A DNA stretch of 64,000 nucleotides from NCBI RefSeq assembly GCF_900103525.1, contig NZ_FNHN01000004.1, positions 248,001 to 312,000 of the forward strand. Reading direction: 5' to 3'. This DNA comes from Bacillus sp. OK048 (GTDB taxonomy: Bacteria; Bacillota; Bacilli; Bacillales; Cytobacillaceae). Position 1 is the first letter of the stretch. Every line of letters starts with the position of its first letter. Below are positions 37,422-46,736 of this stretch, in pieces. The notes below the pieces were generated by a model that was not told where the DNA came from, did no database searches, and saw only the letters and a program-made list of their open reading frames with translations. A program made the translations under genes and the position numbers.

Positions 37422-38222
37422 TTACGTTAATACCTTGTTCATACTTCCGCTCTGATATCCAAGTAAATCTAAAGTAATATATTTGTATCCATACTCTTGA
37501 AGCTTTCGAACAATCAAATCATGATTTTCTAAAACAGTCTTCATGTCGTTTGGTTCTACCTCAATCCGAGCAATTTCATCATGGGTTCGAACACGCACTT
37601 GGCGGATTTGCAGGCTTTTTAAAAAGCTTTCCGCTTTTTCAACCTTCGTTAACTTTTCTTTCGTAATGTACTCACCGTAGGCAATCCTTGAAGATAAACA
37701 AGCAAAGGAAGGTTTATCCCATGTTGGTAAATCAAACTGCTGGGAAAGCTCTCTGATTTCCTGTTTAAATAAATTCGCCTCTAAAAGAGGACCGCGAATT
37801 CCCTTTTCCTTAGCTGCTTGCATGCCTGGTCGATGTTCATTCATATCATCAGCAATGACTCCATAAACGACATTTCGGAATCCCTTTTCTTCCATTACCG
37901 GAAGTAGATGATCGAATAAGCTACTCTTACAAAAGTAACAACGGTTTCTGTTATTCTCGGCATATCCAGGAATCGCTAATTCAGATGTCTCAATAACTTG
38001 GTGCCTGACGCCGATTTTTTCAGCTAGTACTCTTGCTTCTTCAAGTTCACTAGATGGATAGGTTTCTGAATCTGCAGTGACCGCAAGGACTCGTTCTGTA
38101 CCTAATGTTTCAACTGCAGCCTTTAGTAAAAACGTACTATCCACACCGCCTGAGAATGCGACAACGACTGTTTCCATTTCACGGAGAATAGACTGTAATT
38201 TATTATATTTGTCTGTAAGCAT
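37422..38222 (-). CDS. larE: LarE, sulfur insertion enzyme for the nickel-pincer cofactor
   Basis: A 266-residue ATP-dependent sulfur transferase of the PP-loop family ('FSGGVDSTFLLKAA'). LarE turns the bis-carboxylate precursor into the bis-thiocarboxylate. The Lactobacillus enzyme sacrifices its own Cys in the 'ACLSSR' motif; here that is Cys175. Two further Cys lie in a CxxC ('RCYFCKS', Cys95 and Cys98), so this is a three-cysteine LarE, the type reported to hold an iron-sulfur cluster. AAGGGAG precedes the ATG. It lies between the SDR and gluconokinase genes. Confidence 0.93.
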   Translation of the reverse strand: MLTDKYNKLQSILREMETVVVAFSGGVDSTFLLKAAVETLGTERVLAVTADSETYPSSELEEARVLAEKIGVRHQVIETSELAIPGYAENNRNRCYFCKSSLFDHLLPVMEEKGFRNVVYGVIADDMNEHRPGMQAAKEKGIRGPLLEANLFKQEIRELSQQFDLPTWDKPSFACLSSRIAYGEYITKEKLTKVEKAESFLKSLQIRQVRVRTHDEIARIEVEPNDMKTVLENHDLIVRKLQEYGYKYITLDLLGYQSGSMNKVLT

Positions 38223-38301
38223 TGTCTCATCTCCCTTACAACATTTCTATCTATATTCACTATTTAACATATTATATGGACAACTTTCATATGTCCAAGA
38301 A

Positions 38302-39072
38302 TTAAATTGTCATGCTGCCAAATCCGCCATCTACGCGAATAAGGGAGCCAGTTACAAAGCTAGAAGCTTTATCAGAAGCGAGCCAAACAGTAGCTCCTTG
38401 AAGCTCCTCCGCTTCCCCAAAGCGGTTCATTGGCGTATGTCTCATAATAGATTCAATACGTTCTTTATCTAAAATTTTACGATTTTGTTCTGCAGGGAAG
38501 AATCCAGGGATAATTGCATTTACACGAATTCCGTTAGGAGCAAATTCCCGCGCTAAAAATTGTGTTACACTGTTGAGCCCTGCTTTTGATACGGAGTAAG
38601 TAAATACTCTTGAAAGTGGTGTAGTGGATGATACAGACGAAATATTTATGATACTGCCTTTTCGATCCTGTTCAATCATTTTCTTTGCAAAAATCTGACA
38701 AGTTAAAATGATGCCCTTTAAGTTAATATCCATGATTTTATCGTATTCATCCATACCCAGGTCAAAAAATGGTGTGGCGCTATTGGTTCCAGGAGCATTC
38801 AAAAGGATATCCCAGCCGCCAGACCATTGTTCAATTTCATTTGCAGCCTGTTCCAAAGAATCCTTAGAACTAACATCTGCTTGGAATGCCTTAGCTTCTC
38901 CACCATTCTCCTTAATTTCTTTTACGACTGCTTCAGCTGTTTCTAAATTACGACCAACAATCGCAACCTTGGCACCATGTGCAGCCAAGCCTTTTGCCAT
39001 CGCTGACCCTAAAACTCCATTTCCCCCAACTGCTACCGCTGTTTTTCCCGCTAAATCAAATAAATTTGTCAT
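38302..39072 (-). CDS. SDR oxidoreductase, candidate fructuronate reductase (UxuB-type)
   Basis: A 256-residue short-chain dehydrogenase: cofactor motif 'GGNGVLG' (16-22), 'LNAPGTN', catalytic Ser-rich 'INISSVSS', Tyr159 and Lys163 in 'YSVSKAG'. In B. subtilis the hexuronate pathway's mannonate oxidoreductase (UxuB/YjmF) belongs to this family, and the neighbours here include UxaC, so fructuronate to mannonate reduction is the best fit. Gluconate 5-dehydrogenase is the alternative. I chose ATG at 39072 (AGGGAG 8 nt upstream). It directly follows the LarA homologue. Confidence 0.85.
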   Translation of the reverse strand: MTNLFDLAGKTAVAVGGNGVLGSAMAKGLAAHGAKVAIVGRNLETAEAVVKEIKENGGEAKAFQADVSSKDSLEQAANEIEQWSGGWDILLNAPGTNSATPFFDLGMDEYDKIMDINLKGIILTCQIFAKKMIEQDRKGSIINISSVSSTTPLSRVFTYSVSKAGLNSVTQFLAREFAPNGIRVNAIIPGFFPAEQNRKILDKERIESIMRHTPMNRFGEAEELQGATVWLASDKASSFVTGSLIRVDGGFGSMTI

Positions 39073-39090
39073 GTTCAACTCTCCCTATTT

Positions 39091-40359
39091 TTAATATAAA
39101 TTTCCGTTCTCATCAAACGGTAAATCATAAAGATCTGAAATTAGTTCCATATTTGGATGTTGTTTAACATATTCGACTAAGGCCTCTGATACTTCAATCT
39201 CGCTTAGCTCTAGCGTATTTTTAATCCGGACCATTTTTACTTTTGTAAAGTCCAAAATATTACTTGTTTTAACCGCCGCTTGGATGGCTTCACGATCATT
39301 CGGTAATGTTGTAGCGATTTTGGTTGGTGCTACAACCGTTGAGGTCAGGCCGTTAGCATAGGTTACTTCAAGGTCCATTCTGTCTACTAACCGATTAGTC
39401 GTAAAATCAGCCGTTCCAACGCCATTGGCATTTCCCTCCGTTTGTGGAGTGAGACCTAGAACAACCATTTTGTTAACATCTGGTCCGCCATGTGCATATG
39501 GAGTAGGATAACGTCCAGTTATATTCGGATCCATCCCATCACCAGAGATATTCTTGCCGATTTGATCAATGACTAGGACTTCTAGTTGTTCAAAAAATAG
39601 TTTTGGTAAAAGTTCTTTCGCTTTTGTCTGCAGATCAGCTTCTTTTTCAATAATTTCTTCTGGAGAAAGGACATCGACGGCTGCAATTTTATCAAATGCA
39701 TTTTCAATTGTTGCCACTCCAAATAGCAATGGTTTTTTCTCCATAATCATTTTAGCCATTGCGGGAACATTCTCTGCCATATACTTAAAGCCCAGTTGAT
39801 GACAGGCCTCTGCTCCTCGTTGCTTACCTAAACCAATACTAATCATTTTCATAATGCCGCTCTCTACTGGCCCACGGAATGCAGTATGCGGCTTCACACG
39901 ATTAATCACCACAATACCATCTGCTTCTGAAGCAAACTTATCGACATAAACAGGTAGACCGTTTGGTAATTCCCCGAGTTTCACCACTTCCATCGACGAG
40001 CGGATCTCACAGCCGGCACTTTCTTCTGTCACACCAAGATGAGCCAGTACTTCTCGTTGCCCTTCCGCAGTCGCACCGCCATGACTTCCCATACTCGGTA
40101 CAATGAACGGTTTAGCTCCAAGATCCTTTAAGAACTTAACGGTTACGGCAGTTAATTCAACAAGACGGTCAAGGCCACGACTTCCAACTGCAACAGCAAT
40201 TTCCATTCCAGGTTTGACTGTTGATTTAATATGTTCTTGCTGTAACTTTTCTAACAATGCTGGTTCTAAATCATCAATTTTCGTATTATCAAACTTCACC
40301 TTCACTTTTGCCATCTTTGGTACTGGAATATCTTTTAACAAGTCTTGAAGAATGCCCAT
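39091..40359 (-). CDS. LarA-family nickel-pincer hydroxyacid epimerase (candidate gluconate 2-epimerase)
   Basis: A 422-residue LarA homologue (DUF2088 fold). Residues that hold the nickel-pincer cofactor in LarA are conserved: His93 ('GSHGGAT'), His158 ('RVKPHTAF'), the cofactor-attaching Lys171 ('GIMKMISIG') and His187 ('GAEACHQLG'). Spacing Lys171-His187 equals that in LarA. The superfamily racemises or epimerises 2-hydroxyacids; a D-gluconate 2-epimerase member has been reported. Operon partners (SDR, gluconokinase, LarB/C/E) and nearby UxaC and 6-phosphogluconate dehydrogenase suggest D-mannonate to D-gluconate. First gene of the operon, GAGG before the ATG. Confidence 0.88.
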   Translation of the reverse strand: MGILQDLLKDIPVPKMAKVKVKFDNTKIDDLEPALLEKLQQEHIKSTVKPGMEIAVAVGSRGLDRLVELTAVTVKFLKDLGAKPFIVPSMGSHGGATAEGQREVLAHLGVTEESAGCEIRSSMEVVKLGELPNGLPVYVDKFASEADGIVVINRVKPHTAFRGPVESGIMKMISIGLGKQRGAEACHQLGFKYMAENVPAMAKMIMEKKPLLFGVATIENAFDKIAAVDVLSPEEIIEKEADLQTKAKELLPKLFFEQLEVLVIDQIGKNISGDGMDPNITGRYPTPYAHGGPDVNKMVVLGLTPQTEGNANGVGTADFTTNRLVDRMDLEVTYANGLTSTVVAPTKIATTLPNDREAIQAAVKTSNILDFTKVKMVRIKNTLELSEIEVSEALVEYVKQHPNMELISDLYDLPFDENGNLY

Positions 40360-40453
40360 TTCATTACCTCACTTCTTTTTATACTTTTAAGTGTTCCACA
40401 AGGTAGTTTATTCCATGTATGGAAACAAATCTAGTTCCAAACTATTGTCCCCT

Positions 40454-40467
40454 TGTAATCCCTTTCA
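40454..40467. promoter_or_regulatory. Cre-like box upstream of the LarA-homologue operon
   Basis: TGTAATCCCTTTCA, nearly the same as TGTAAACCCTTTCA upstream of uxaC (45318-45331). It resembles a catabolite-responsive element with one mismatch in the central CG. Candidate CcpA site linking both transcripts. Confidence 0.45.
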
Positions 40468-40506
40468 TAATTCCTTATGTAATGAAAATTATTATCGCAA
40501 AACACT

Positions 40507-40531
40507 TTAATTTGTTTACCAAACAAACTAA
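40507..40531. promoter_or_regulatory. ROK-repressor operator in the divergent promoter region
   Basis: An 11-3-11 palindrome, TTAATTTGTTT-ACC-AAACAAACTAA, like XylR-type ROK operators. It lies between the divergent LarA-homologue operon and the first ROK gene, so one site can control both. Related copies are at 45367-45391 and, degenerate, at 48335-48359. Confidence 0.75.
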
Positions 40532-40622
40532 TTAATAGTATAATATCACTATGATAATATTTTCGTCAAATATTATCTATCGTGAAAAACAATTTTTTTA
40601 AAAATAAACAAGGAGGTACAAT

Positions 40623-41801
40623 GTGGTTACTGGAGATGCATCTTTTATAAAAAAGATAAATAAATCGTTAATAATAAGTAAGATTATTGAACATGGCATG
40701 ATCTCTCGAGCTGATTTAGCCAAAATTACAGGATTAAATAAGGCAACTATTTCTGTACAGGCAGCTGAATTATTAGCGGATGAATTAATTATTGAATCAC
40801 AGCAAGAGCATAAAAATCTGGGGAGAAGACCCATCATGCTCTCTCTTAACCATCAGGCAGGATTTGCTTTAGGTATTGACCTCGACAAGAAAAATATAAC
40901 CTTTACCTTATCTGATCTAAATGGTCATCCAGTTAGCATCGATGTGATGGAAATCCAAACATCCGACTACACCGATATTCTCGATTTATTAATAAATCAA
41001 ATAGAAATATATCAGGAACGTTCGTCTAACACCCGTTACGGTCTTGTAGGAGCAGTGGTGGGCATTCACGGGATTGTAAATAACGATGAAATGATCTATT
41101 TTGTCCCCTATCATAAGTGGCATAATAAAAACTTAAAAGAGGATTTACAAAATGGTACCGGTATCAATATCTATGTAGAAAATAATGCGAATCTGTGTTC
41201 AGTAGCTGAACGTGTCTACAAACACCATCAAAGCGAGAACCTGCTGTCTGTGAGTTTGTATTCTGGAATTGGGCTTGGGATTATGGTAAAAGGCGAACTG
41301 CTCAAGGGATACCATGGATATGCAGGCGAGATTGGTCATATGATTGTAGTCCCTGATGGCGAACCATGCGGCTGTGGTAATTTAGGGTGCTGGGAGCAAT
41401 ATGCTTCAGAATATAGTTTTGTTACACATTTATCTGCGAAAAAAAATAACACCCTGCTGACGTACAGTGACATCTCAAAATGGTTGCTTGAAGCCGAACC
41501 TCTTACTTGCATGCAGATGGAACACTATATTAAACACCTATCCATTGGTCTTAATAACATTATTAACCTTTATAATCCGGAAATATTAGTATTGAATAGT
41601 GAATTACTGCGTTTATACCCAAATGCACTGAAAGAAATAAAAGCACATATTACCTCTACAGTCGGACATTATAGCGAACTTCTCATTTCTGAATTCGGAA
41701 AGAAGGCCTGCAGCATGGGGGCATGTGCACTTGCGATAAAAAACTTTTTAGATATCTCGGACCTTAGATTAACGGACAGTGAAGGACAAAGAGAAGCTTA
41801 A
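40623..41801 (+). CDS. ROK-family transcriptional repressor (first paralogue)
   Basis: A 392-residue XylR-type repressor: winged HTH about 15-75 ('GMISRADLAKITGLNKATIS'), then the ROK sugar-kinase-like domain with 'GYAGEIGHMIVVPDG' and the zinc cluster 'CGCGNLGCWEQY'. The ATP-binding kinase function is usually lost in such regulators. The start is GTG at 40623 (AAGGAGG upstream), supported by alignment with the second paralogue, which begins 'MITGDSSYIK'. It is divergent from the LarA-homologue operon and probably represses it until a hexuronate-derived sugar acid binds. Confidence 0.9.
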   Translation: MVTGDASFIKKINKSLIISKIIEHGMISRADLAKITGLNKATISVQAAELLADELIIESQQEHKNLGRRPIMLSLNHQAGFALGIDLDKKNITFTLSDLNGHPVSIDVMEIQTSDYTDILDLLINQIEIYQERSSNTRYGLVGAVVGIHGIVNNDEMIYFVPYHKWHNKNLKEDLQNGTGINIYVENNANLCSVAERVYKHHQSENLLSVSLYSGIGLGIMVKGELLKGYHGYAGEIGHMIVVPDGEPCGCGNLGCWEQYASEYSFVTHLSAKKNNTLLTYSDISKWLLEAEPLTCMQMEHYIKHLSIGLNNIINLYNPEILVLNSELLRLYPNALKEIKAHITSTVGHYSELLISEFGKKACSMGACALAIKNFLDISDLRLTDSEGQREA

Positions 41802-41820
41802 AATAGCTGAATCATCGTTT

Positions 41821-41853
41821 AGCCCTTACCATGATAAGGGCTATTTTTATTTT
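41821..41853 (+). terminator. Terminator of the first ROK gene
   Basis: Stem AGCCCTTA / TAAGGGCT with ATTTTTATTTT tail. Confidence 0.8.
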
Positions 41854-41921
41854 AAAACTAGGAAAAAAGTGACATTAGGCGAAAAATCGAGAAAAACGTT
41901 GAAATACTAAGAAAAAGGCGT

Positions 41922-42029
41922 ATGATATTCGCTTTCATCTTAATTGTTCTCGTTTTCTTGCAGTTTGTTTCCGTTTTCAGCGGCTTTGTGAAAATTTCTC
42001 CTTTGCTGGATAATAAAGGTATCAAATAA
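41922..42029 (+). CDS. Possible small membrane peptide (35 aa)
   Basis: ATG at 41922 opens a 35-codon frame whose first 20 residues form one hydrophobic helix ('MIFAFILIVLVFLQFVSVF'), followed by a short polar tail. The same frame is open upstream with a basic stretch ('EILRKRR') but has no standard start there. AAAAAGG is only a moderate ribosome binding site. A second small frame with a much better site follows 15 nt later. Unrecognised; a real membrane microprotein or a chance frame. Confidence 0.35.
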   Translation: MIFAFILIVLVFLQFVSVFSGFVKISPLLDNKGIK

Positions 42030-42044
42030 GAGGAGGAAATTATA

Positions 42045-42146
42045 ATGAAAAAGATACTTGCAGCAATTATTAACAGCATTGAGAAAAACGGAAAGTACAT
42101 CCCATACGATATAGCTGAACCAATAATGACCAATTCACAAAAATAA
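42045..42146 (+). CDS. Possible small peptide gene (33 aa)
   Basis: A strong AGAGGAGG, 8 nt before ATG at 42045, opens a 33-codon frame beginning 'MKKILAAIINSIEKNGKY'. The frame ends inside the left part of a rho-independent terminator, so it looks like a complete tiny transcription unit or the end of one shared with the preceding small frame. No similarity recognised. It sits in the 449-nt gap between the first ROK gene and 6-phosphogluconate dehydrogenase. Confidence 0.45.
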   Translation: MKKILAAIINSIEKNGKYIPYDIAEPIMTNSQK

Positions 42147-42164
42147 AAGTGAATTGGTTTTTTA
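42129..42164 (+). terminator. Terminator after the small peptide frames
   Basis: Ten-base perfect stem ACCAATTCAC / GTGAATTGGT with T-run. Confidence 0.8.
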
Positions 42165-42207
42165 TTTGTAAAAGAATCTTCGTCATTATCCCAATACTTT
42201 CTCATCC

Positions 42208-42239
42208 ACAAAAAACCCCAGCAAATAAATGCCAGGGTT
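42208..42239 (-). terminator. Terminator of the 6-phosphogluconate dehydrogenase gene
   Basis: On the minus strand AACCCTGGC / GCTGGGGTT pair with one mismatch, followed by TTTTT. Confidence 0.75.
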
Positions 42240-42250
42240 CTCCATTCAGA

Positions 42251-43663
42251 TTATTCCATCCAGTTTGTATGGAAAATTCCTTCTTTATCAATCCTTTGGT
42301 ACGTATGAGCTCCAAAGTAGTCACGTTGTGCCTGCAGGAGATTAGCAGGAAGTGTTTCAGTACGATAGCTGTCATAGTAAGCAATAGCACTTGCAAATGA
42401 CGGTACAGGAATACCGCGCTCGATCGCTACAGCAAGAACTTGACGTAATGGCTGCTGATAGTTTTCAACGATTTCTTTAAAGTATGGGTCTAATAATAGG
42501 TTCCTTAATTCTGGGTCACGATCATACGCATCTTTAATTTTTTGTAGGAATTGAGCACGAATGATACAACCGCCGCGGAAAATCATCGCAATGTCGCCGT
42601 AACGAAGATTCCAATCGTATTCCTCTGACGCAGCACGCATTTGGGCAAAACCTTGTGCATAAGAAACAAGTTTGCTCATATACAAAGCTTTACGAACAGC
42701 TTCAATTAGTTCTTCTTTGTTGCCATCAAAAGCCTTAACTTCAGGTCCATTAAGAACCTTGCTTGCCTTAACGCGCTCATCCTTCAAAGCAGAAATAAAG
42801 CGGGCAAATACGGATTCTGTGATAATTGGAAGTGGAACACCTAAGTCTAAAGCATTTTGGCTTGTCCACTTACCTGTACCCTTTTGACCAGCAGTATCGA
42901 GGATTAGGTCAACCATTGGCTTACCTGTTTCTTCATCCACTTTTGTAAAGATATCTGCAGTAATTTCAATTAAATAGCTGTCTAGTTCACCTTTATTCCA
43001 TTCAGCAAAAACCTCATGAAGCTCTTTCGCATCTAGACCAAGGACATTTTTCAAAATAAAATAAGCCTCACAAATTAATTGCATATCACCATATTCAATT
43101 CCGTTATGGACCATTTTTACATAGTGACCTGCACCATTTGGACCAATGTACGTACAGCAAGGGTCGCCTTCTACTTTTGCAGAGATGGCTTCAAGAATAG
43201 GCTGAACAAGCTCATAAGCTTCTTTTTTACCGCCAGGCATGATAGAAGGACCTTTTAACGCGCCTTCCTCTCCGCCTGAAACGCCAGTTCCGATGAAATG
43301 GAATCCTGCTGTTTCTAGTTCCTTATTACGTCTGATTGTATCCTGGAAGAAAGTATTTCCGCCATCGATTAGGATATCGCCTTCCTCAAGAAATGGCTTT
43401 AAAGAATCGATCGTTGCATCTGTTGCAGTACCTGCTTTAACCATTAATAAAATTTTGCGAGGCTTTTCTAAAGAATGAACGAATTCTTCTACTGTTTTAG
43501 AACCAACAAAGTTTTTTCCTTCTGCTTCGTTCTTTAAAAATTCTTCGGTCTTTTCATATGAACGATTGAAAACTGCTACAGAATAACCTCTGCTTTCAAT
43601 ATTTAAGGCAAGGTTCTTCCCCATTACAGCTAAACCGACTACACCAATTTGTTGTTTCGTCAT
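42251..43663 (-). CDS. gnd: 6-Phosphogluconate dehydrogenase, decarboxylating
   Basis: A 470-residue full-length enzyme oxidising 6-phosphogluconate to ribulose-5-phosphate and CO2. N-terminal cofactor motif '[15 protein letters not shown]', then 'VFNRSYEKT' (the Asn-Arg-Ser after strand two is typical of NADP use), substrate/catalytic 'GVSGGEEGA', '[10 protein letters not shown]' and the C-terminal '[13 protein letters not shown]'. AAAGGAG precedes the ATG. Its position next to the LarA-homologue operon and uxaC puts it at the end of the proposed hexuronate route; it may also serve the general pentose phosphate pathway. Confidence 0.93.
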   Translation of the reverse strand: MTKQQIGVVGLAVMGKNLALNIESRGYSVAVFNRSYEKTEEFLKNEAEGKNFVGSKTVEEFVHSLEKPRKILLMVKAGTATDATIDSLKPFLEEGDILIDGGNTFFQDTIRRNKELETAGFHFIGTGVSGGEEGALKGPSIMPGGKKEAYELVQPILEAISAKVEGDPCCTYIGPNGAGHYVKMVHNGIEYGDMQLICEAYFILKNVLGLDAKELHEVFAEWNKGELDSYLIEITADIFTKVDEETGKPMVDLILDTAGQKGTGKWTSQNALDLGVPLPIITESVFARFISALKDERVKASKVLNGPEVKAFDGNKEELIEAVRKALYMSKLVSYAQGFAQMRAASEEYDWNLRYGDIAMIFRGGCIIRAQFLQKIKDAYDRDPELRNLLLDPYFKEIVENYQQPLRQVLAVAIERGIPVPSFASAIAYYDSYRTETLPANLLQAQRDYFGAHTYQRIDKEGIFHTNWME

Positions 43664-43840
43664 TTTTTTCTCTCCTTTATTAGTTTAACAAGAATATTTC
43701 GTATTTGAGACAGCCCTTTAACATAACCATAAAATTTAGTTGAAGTCTACCATTAACGGTTACGTAAAATTTAGTCTACTACGCACTAGTGCTAGTTTGC
43801 TTCTACGTTATCTTGCTCTTTTTAAAAGAATTTTATATGT

Positions 43841-43878
43841 AAAAAGGATTGGGGCTATTGGAAACCCCTCCTTTTTTT
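43841..43878 (-). terminator. Terminator of uxaC
   Basis: Minus-strand arms around GGAGGGG / CCCCAATCC with flanking A and T runs (one bulge), 5 bases after the uxaC stop. Confidence 0.65.
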
Positions 43879-43882
43879 ACTT

Positions 43883-45286
43883 CTATCTCTGCAAAAAGTA
43901 CTTTTCTGCATTGTAATAACCAATATTTCTAACCATTTGTTCCATAAACACCATGTCATTAGGTGCCTGCCCTTTTTCCACCCATTCACCTAAAAGGTTA
44001 CAAAGGATACGACGGAAATAGTCATGACGAGCATAAGATAAGAAGCTTCGTGAATCCGTCAACATACCAATGAAGTGGCTTAATAATCCCACATTTGCAA
44101 AATCCTTCATTTGTCTTTCCATCCCATCGATATGGTCAAGGAACCACCAGCCAGAACCTAATTGAACTTTTCCTGGAACACCTTCCTCATAGAAGTTTGC
44201 CATCATTCCAGCGAGAACAACATTATCCTTTTGATTTAGGTTAAACAAAATCGTTCTCGGCAAAGCATCCTGTTGATCTAATCCATCTAAGAAACGCGCT
44301 ATCCCTTCGGCGAAATTAGATTCACCTACTGAGTCAAAGCCAGTATCAGGACCAAGTAAGTTTTTCATTTTCGTATTCGTGCTTCGAAGGGCGCCCATAT
44401 GAAGCTGCATGACCCATTGTTTTTCTGCATACATTTTGCCAAGCTCTGTTAATAAGAACCACTTATAAGCAGCCACTTCATCATTTGTAAGCTCTTCTCC
44501 GCTTAAACGTTTCGCATATAACGCTGCTATTTCTTCTTTTGAGGTTTCAACGTATTCGATTTTTGGAATATCATGGTCCGAAGCGCGTCCACCATTTTCA
44601 TGGAAGAAATCTACCCGCTGCTTAAGAGCTGCTAAGTATCCATCTAAAGAATCTGTTTTTACTCCAGAAACTTGTTCAAGTTTTTCTGTCCATTCTCGAT
44701 AACCAGGACGTTCAATGAATAGTGCCCCATCTGGACGGAAGGTTGGCGCAATGATGGTTTGGAATGTTTCATCATTTTTTAGTAATTGATGGAACTCTAA
44801 AGTAGAAATAGGATCATCTGTCGTTCCAATAAATTTTACATTTGATTTTTCAATAAATGCTCTTGATCTGTATTCAGGTTGTTGCAGCTTCTGATTACAT
44901 TCATCAAAGATTTCACGGGCCGTTTCAGGGCTAAGTACTTTATCGATCCCGAAATACATTTTTAGTTCTAAATGTGTCCAATGATAAAGTGGATTTCCAA
45001 TTAAATGGGGAACCGTTTCTGCCCATGCAGCGAATTTTTCCCAATCTGACGCATCGCCTGTTATAAAGCGCTCACCGATACCATGCATCCTCATCGTACG
45101 CCATTTGTAATGGTCTCCACCTAGCCAGATTTCGGTAATACTATTATAGGATTTGTTCTCCCAAACCTCTTGTGGGTTTAGGTGACAATGGAAATCAAAA
45201 ATTGGTAAGCCTTTGATGGCATGATTGTAAAGATGAACAGCGGTGTCCGAATTTAATAAAAATTGGTCATCTAAGAATGTTTTCAT
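43883..45286 (-). CDS. uxaC: Glucuronate (uronate) isomerase
   Basis: A 467-residue UxaC, amidohydrolase-like TIM barrel converting D-glucuronate to D-fructuronate (and galacturonate to tagaturonate). The metal-binding 'FDFHCHLNPQEVWENK' near the N-terminus, 'TTDDPISTLEFH' and 'LTDSRSFLSYARHDYFRRIL' are diagnostic, and length is normal. AGGAGG lies upstream of the ATG. The upstream region carries a ROK operator (45367) and a cre-like box (45318). No uxuA, kdgK or kdgA gene accompanies it here, unlike the standard pathway locus. Confidence 0.95.
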   Translation of the reverse strand: MKTFLDDQFLLNSDTAVHLYNHAIKGLPIFDFHCHLNPQEVWENKSYNSITEIWLGGDHYKWRTMRMHGIGERFITGDASDWEKFAAWAETVPHLIGNPLYHWTHLELKMYFGIDKVLSPETAREIFDECNQKLQQPEYRSRAFIEKSNVKFIGTTDDPISTLEFHQLLKNDETFQTIIAPTFRPDGALFIERPGYREWTEKLEQVSGVKTDSLDGYLAALKQRVDFFHENGGRASDHDIPKIEYVETSKEEIAALYAKRLSGEELTNDEVAAYKWFLLTELGKMYAEKQWVMQLHMGALRSTNTKMKNLLGPDTGFDSVGESNFAEGIARFLDGLDQQDALPRTILFNLNQKDNVVLAGMMANFYEEGVPGKVQLGSGWWFLDHIDGMERQMKDFANVGLLSHFIGMLTDSRSFLSYARHDYFRRILCNLLGEWVEKGQAPNDMVFMEQMVRNIGYYNAEKYFLQR

Positions 45287-45317
45287 TCAATATCCTCCTA
45301 AAATGATATAATATACC

Positions 45318-45331
45318 TGTAAACCCTTTCA
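45318..45331. promoter_or_regulatory. Cre-like box upstream of uxaC
   Basis: TGTAAACCCTTTCA, one base different from the box at 40454-40467. Candidate catabolite-repression site. Confidence 0.45.
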
Positions 45332-45366
45332 ATTGCCCAAAAAGCAAAAAATAAATAAACATTATA

Positions 45367-45391
45367 TTAATTTGTTTATTAAACAAATTAA
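45367..45391. promoter_or_regulatory. ROK-repressor operator between uxaC and the second ROK gene
   Basis: Perfect 11-3-11 palindrome TTAATTTGTTT-ATT-AAACAAATTAA, the same arrangement as the site at 40507-40531. Located in the divergent promoter region, so it can control both transcripts. Confidence 0.8.
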
Positions 45392-45530
45392 TTACATCAT
45401 TAACTTATCATGTTTAATATGTTTCGTCAATTAGCAGTTTATGAAAAAAATAAAACAATTACGAACATGCTTTTATTACCTGTTAGTATAGGATTATACA
45501 TCTAGCATTGGTTCTGAATGGAGGATTTGA

Positions 45531-46697
45531 ATGATTACTGGTGACTCATCTTATATCAAAAGTATTAATCGTGCCATCATATTAAGAGAAATTGTCAAGT
45601 CTGGGATGATTTCCAGAGCAGACATATCAAAAGTAACTGAATTGACAAGAGCAACAGTATCGGCACAGGCAGCCGTGCTCTTGGAAGAAGAGTTGATTGT
45701 TGAGACTCAGCTGGATCACTATACAGTTGGCAGAAAACCAATTATGCTTTCTTTAAATAAAGATGCAGGATATGCATTAGGGATTGACCTTGATTATGGA
45801 CAAATCAATTTCACACTTTCAAATCTATTAGGTTGTCCCATCACAAGTTGTACGATTGAAATAGACACAAATGAATATTCAGAAATTCTCGCTATATTAA
45901 TAGAACAAATAAAAAAATACCAGGCAGAATACACGGATACCCGCTATGGAATTGTTGGAGTAGTGATAGCTATCCATGGCCTTGTTTCGAAGGATGAAAT
46001 GATTCACTTTGTACCTCGTTTAGGTTGGAATGGTATTAATTTGAAAAATGATATTGAAAAAGAAATTGAATTAGATATATATATAGAAAATAATGCGAAT
46101 TTAAGCTCCTTTGCAGAGAGGGTCTTTTCCTATCATGAGACAGATAACTTATTATGTGCCACCCTTTATTCTGGTATCGGTTTGGGTATGATGATGAAAA
46201 ATGATTTTTTTCGTGGACATAGTGGTTATGCTGGAGAGATTGGACATATGATTGTTGTTCCTGAGGGGAAGCCATGTAATTGTGGAAACAAAGGCTGTTG
46301 GGAAAAATACTCTTCGGAATCAAGTATTTTTCTTTATTTATCTGAGAAAAGACAAATTAAAAACCTTACATATGAACATATTCAATCGTGGCTGGATGAA
46401 GGCGATGAAGAAGTTCACCAACTAATGGAACAATTTATCTACTATCTAGCAATTGGGTTAAACAATATGATTAATATGTATAACCCTGATGTGCTTGTCC
46501 TTGATAGTAAGCTGCTCCATATGTATCCAGGTGCGCTTGATAAAATTAAAGAAAACTTAAATTCCTCGATTAGTCATTATCGGGAATTATCACTCTCTTC
46601 CCTTGGTAAAAAGTCATCCATCCTAGGTGCCTGTGCACTTGCCATCAAACATTTCTTAAATGTTTCGATGTTAAATTTGCCCATTGAGAGCAGATAA
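45531..46697 (+). CDS. ROK-family transcriptional repressor (second paralogue)
   Basis: A 388-residue paralogue of the repressor at 40623, similar along its whole length: HTH 'GMISRADISKVTELTRATVS', 'GYAGEIGHMIVVPEG', zinc cluster 'CNCGNKGCWEKY'. ATG has GGAGG upstream. It is divergent from uxaC, mirroring the arrangement of the first paralogue with the LarA-homologue operon. The near-identical operators suggest cross-regulation, or response of the two repressors to different intermediates such as glucuronate and gluconate (inference). Confidence 0.9.
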   Translation: MITGDSSYIKSINRAIILREIVKSGMISRADISKVTELTRATVSAQAAVLLEEELIVETQLDHYTVGRKPIMLSLNKDAGYALGIDLDYGQINFTLSNLLGCPITSCTIEIDTNEYSEILAILIEQIKKYQAEYTDTRYGIVGVVIAIHGLVSKDEMIHFVPRLGWNGINLKNDIEKEIELDIYIENNANLSSFAERVFSYHETDNLLCATLYSGIGLGMMMKNDFFRGHSGYAGEIGHMIVVPEGKPCNCGNKGCWEKYSSESSIFLYLSEKRQIKNLTYEHIQSWLDEGDEEVHQLMEQFIYYLAIGLNNMINMYNPDVLVLDSKLLHMYPGALDKIKENLNSSISHYRELSLSSLGKKSSILGACALAIKHFLNVSMLNLPIESR

Positions 46698-46736
46698 ACT
46701 TGCAATCGTTTTCTATTTTACATCGAAGAGTTATCG

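Noticed and set aside
38302..39072. Gluconate 5-dehydrogenase as the first choice for the SDR
   Set aside because: Possible by family, but UxaC, the epimerase and gluconokinase nearby fit fructuronate/mannonate chemistry better; kept as the alternative.
41858..42211. 117-codon minus-strand frame between the first ROK gene and 6-phosphogluconate dehydrogenase
   Set aside because: It runs through two terminators, has no ribosome binding site and is opposite two better-supported plus-strand small frames.
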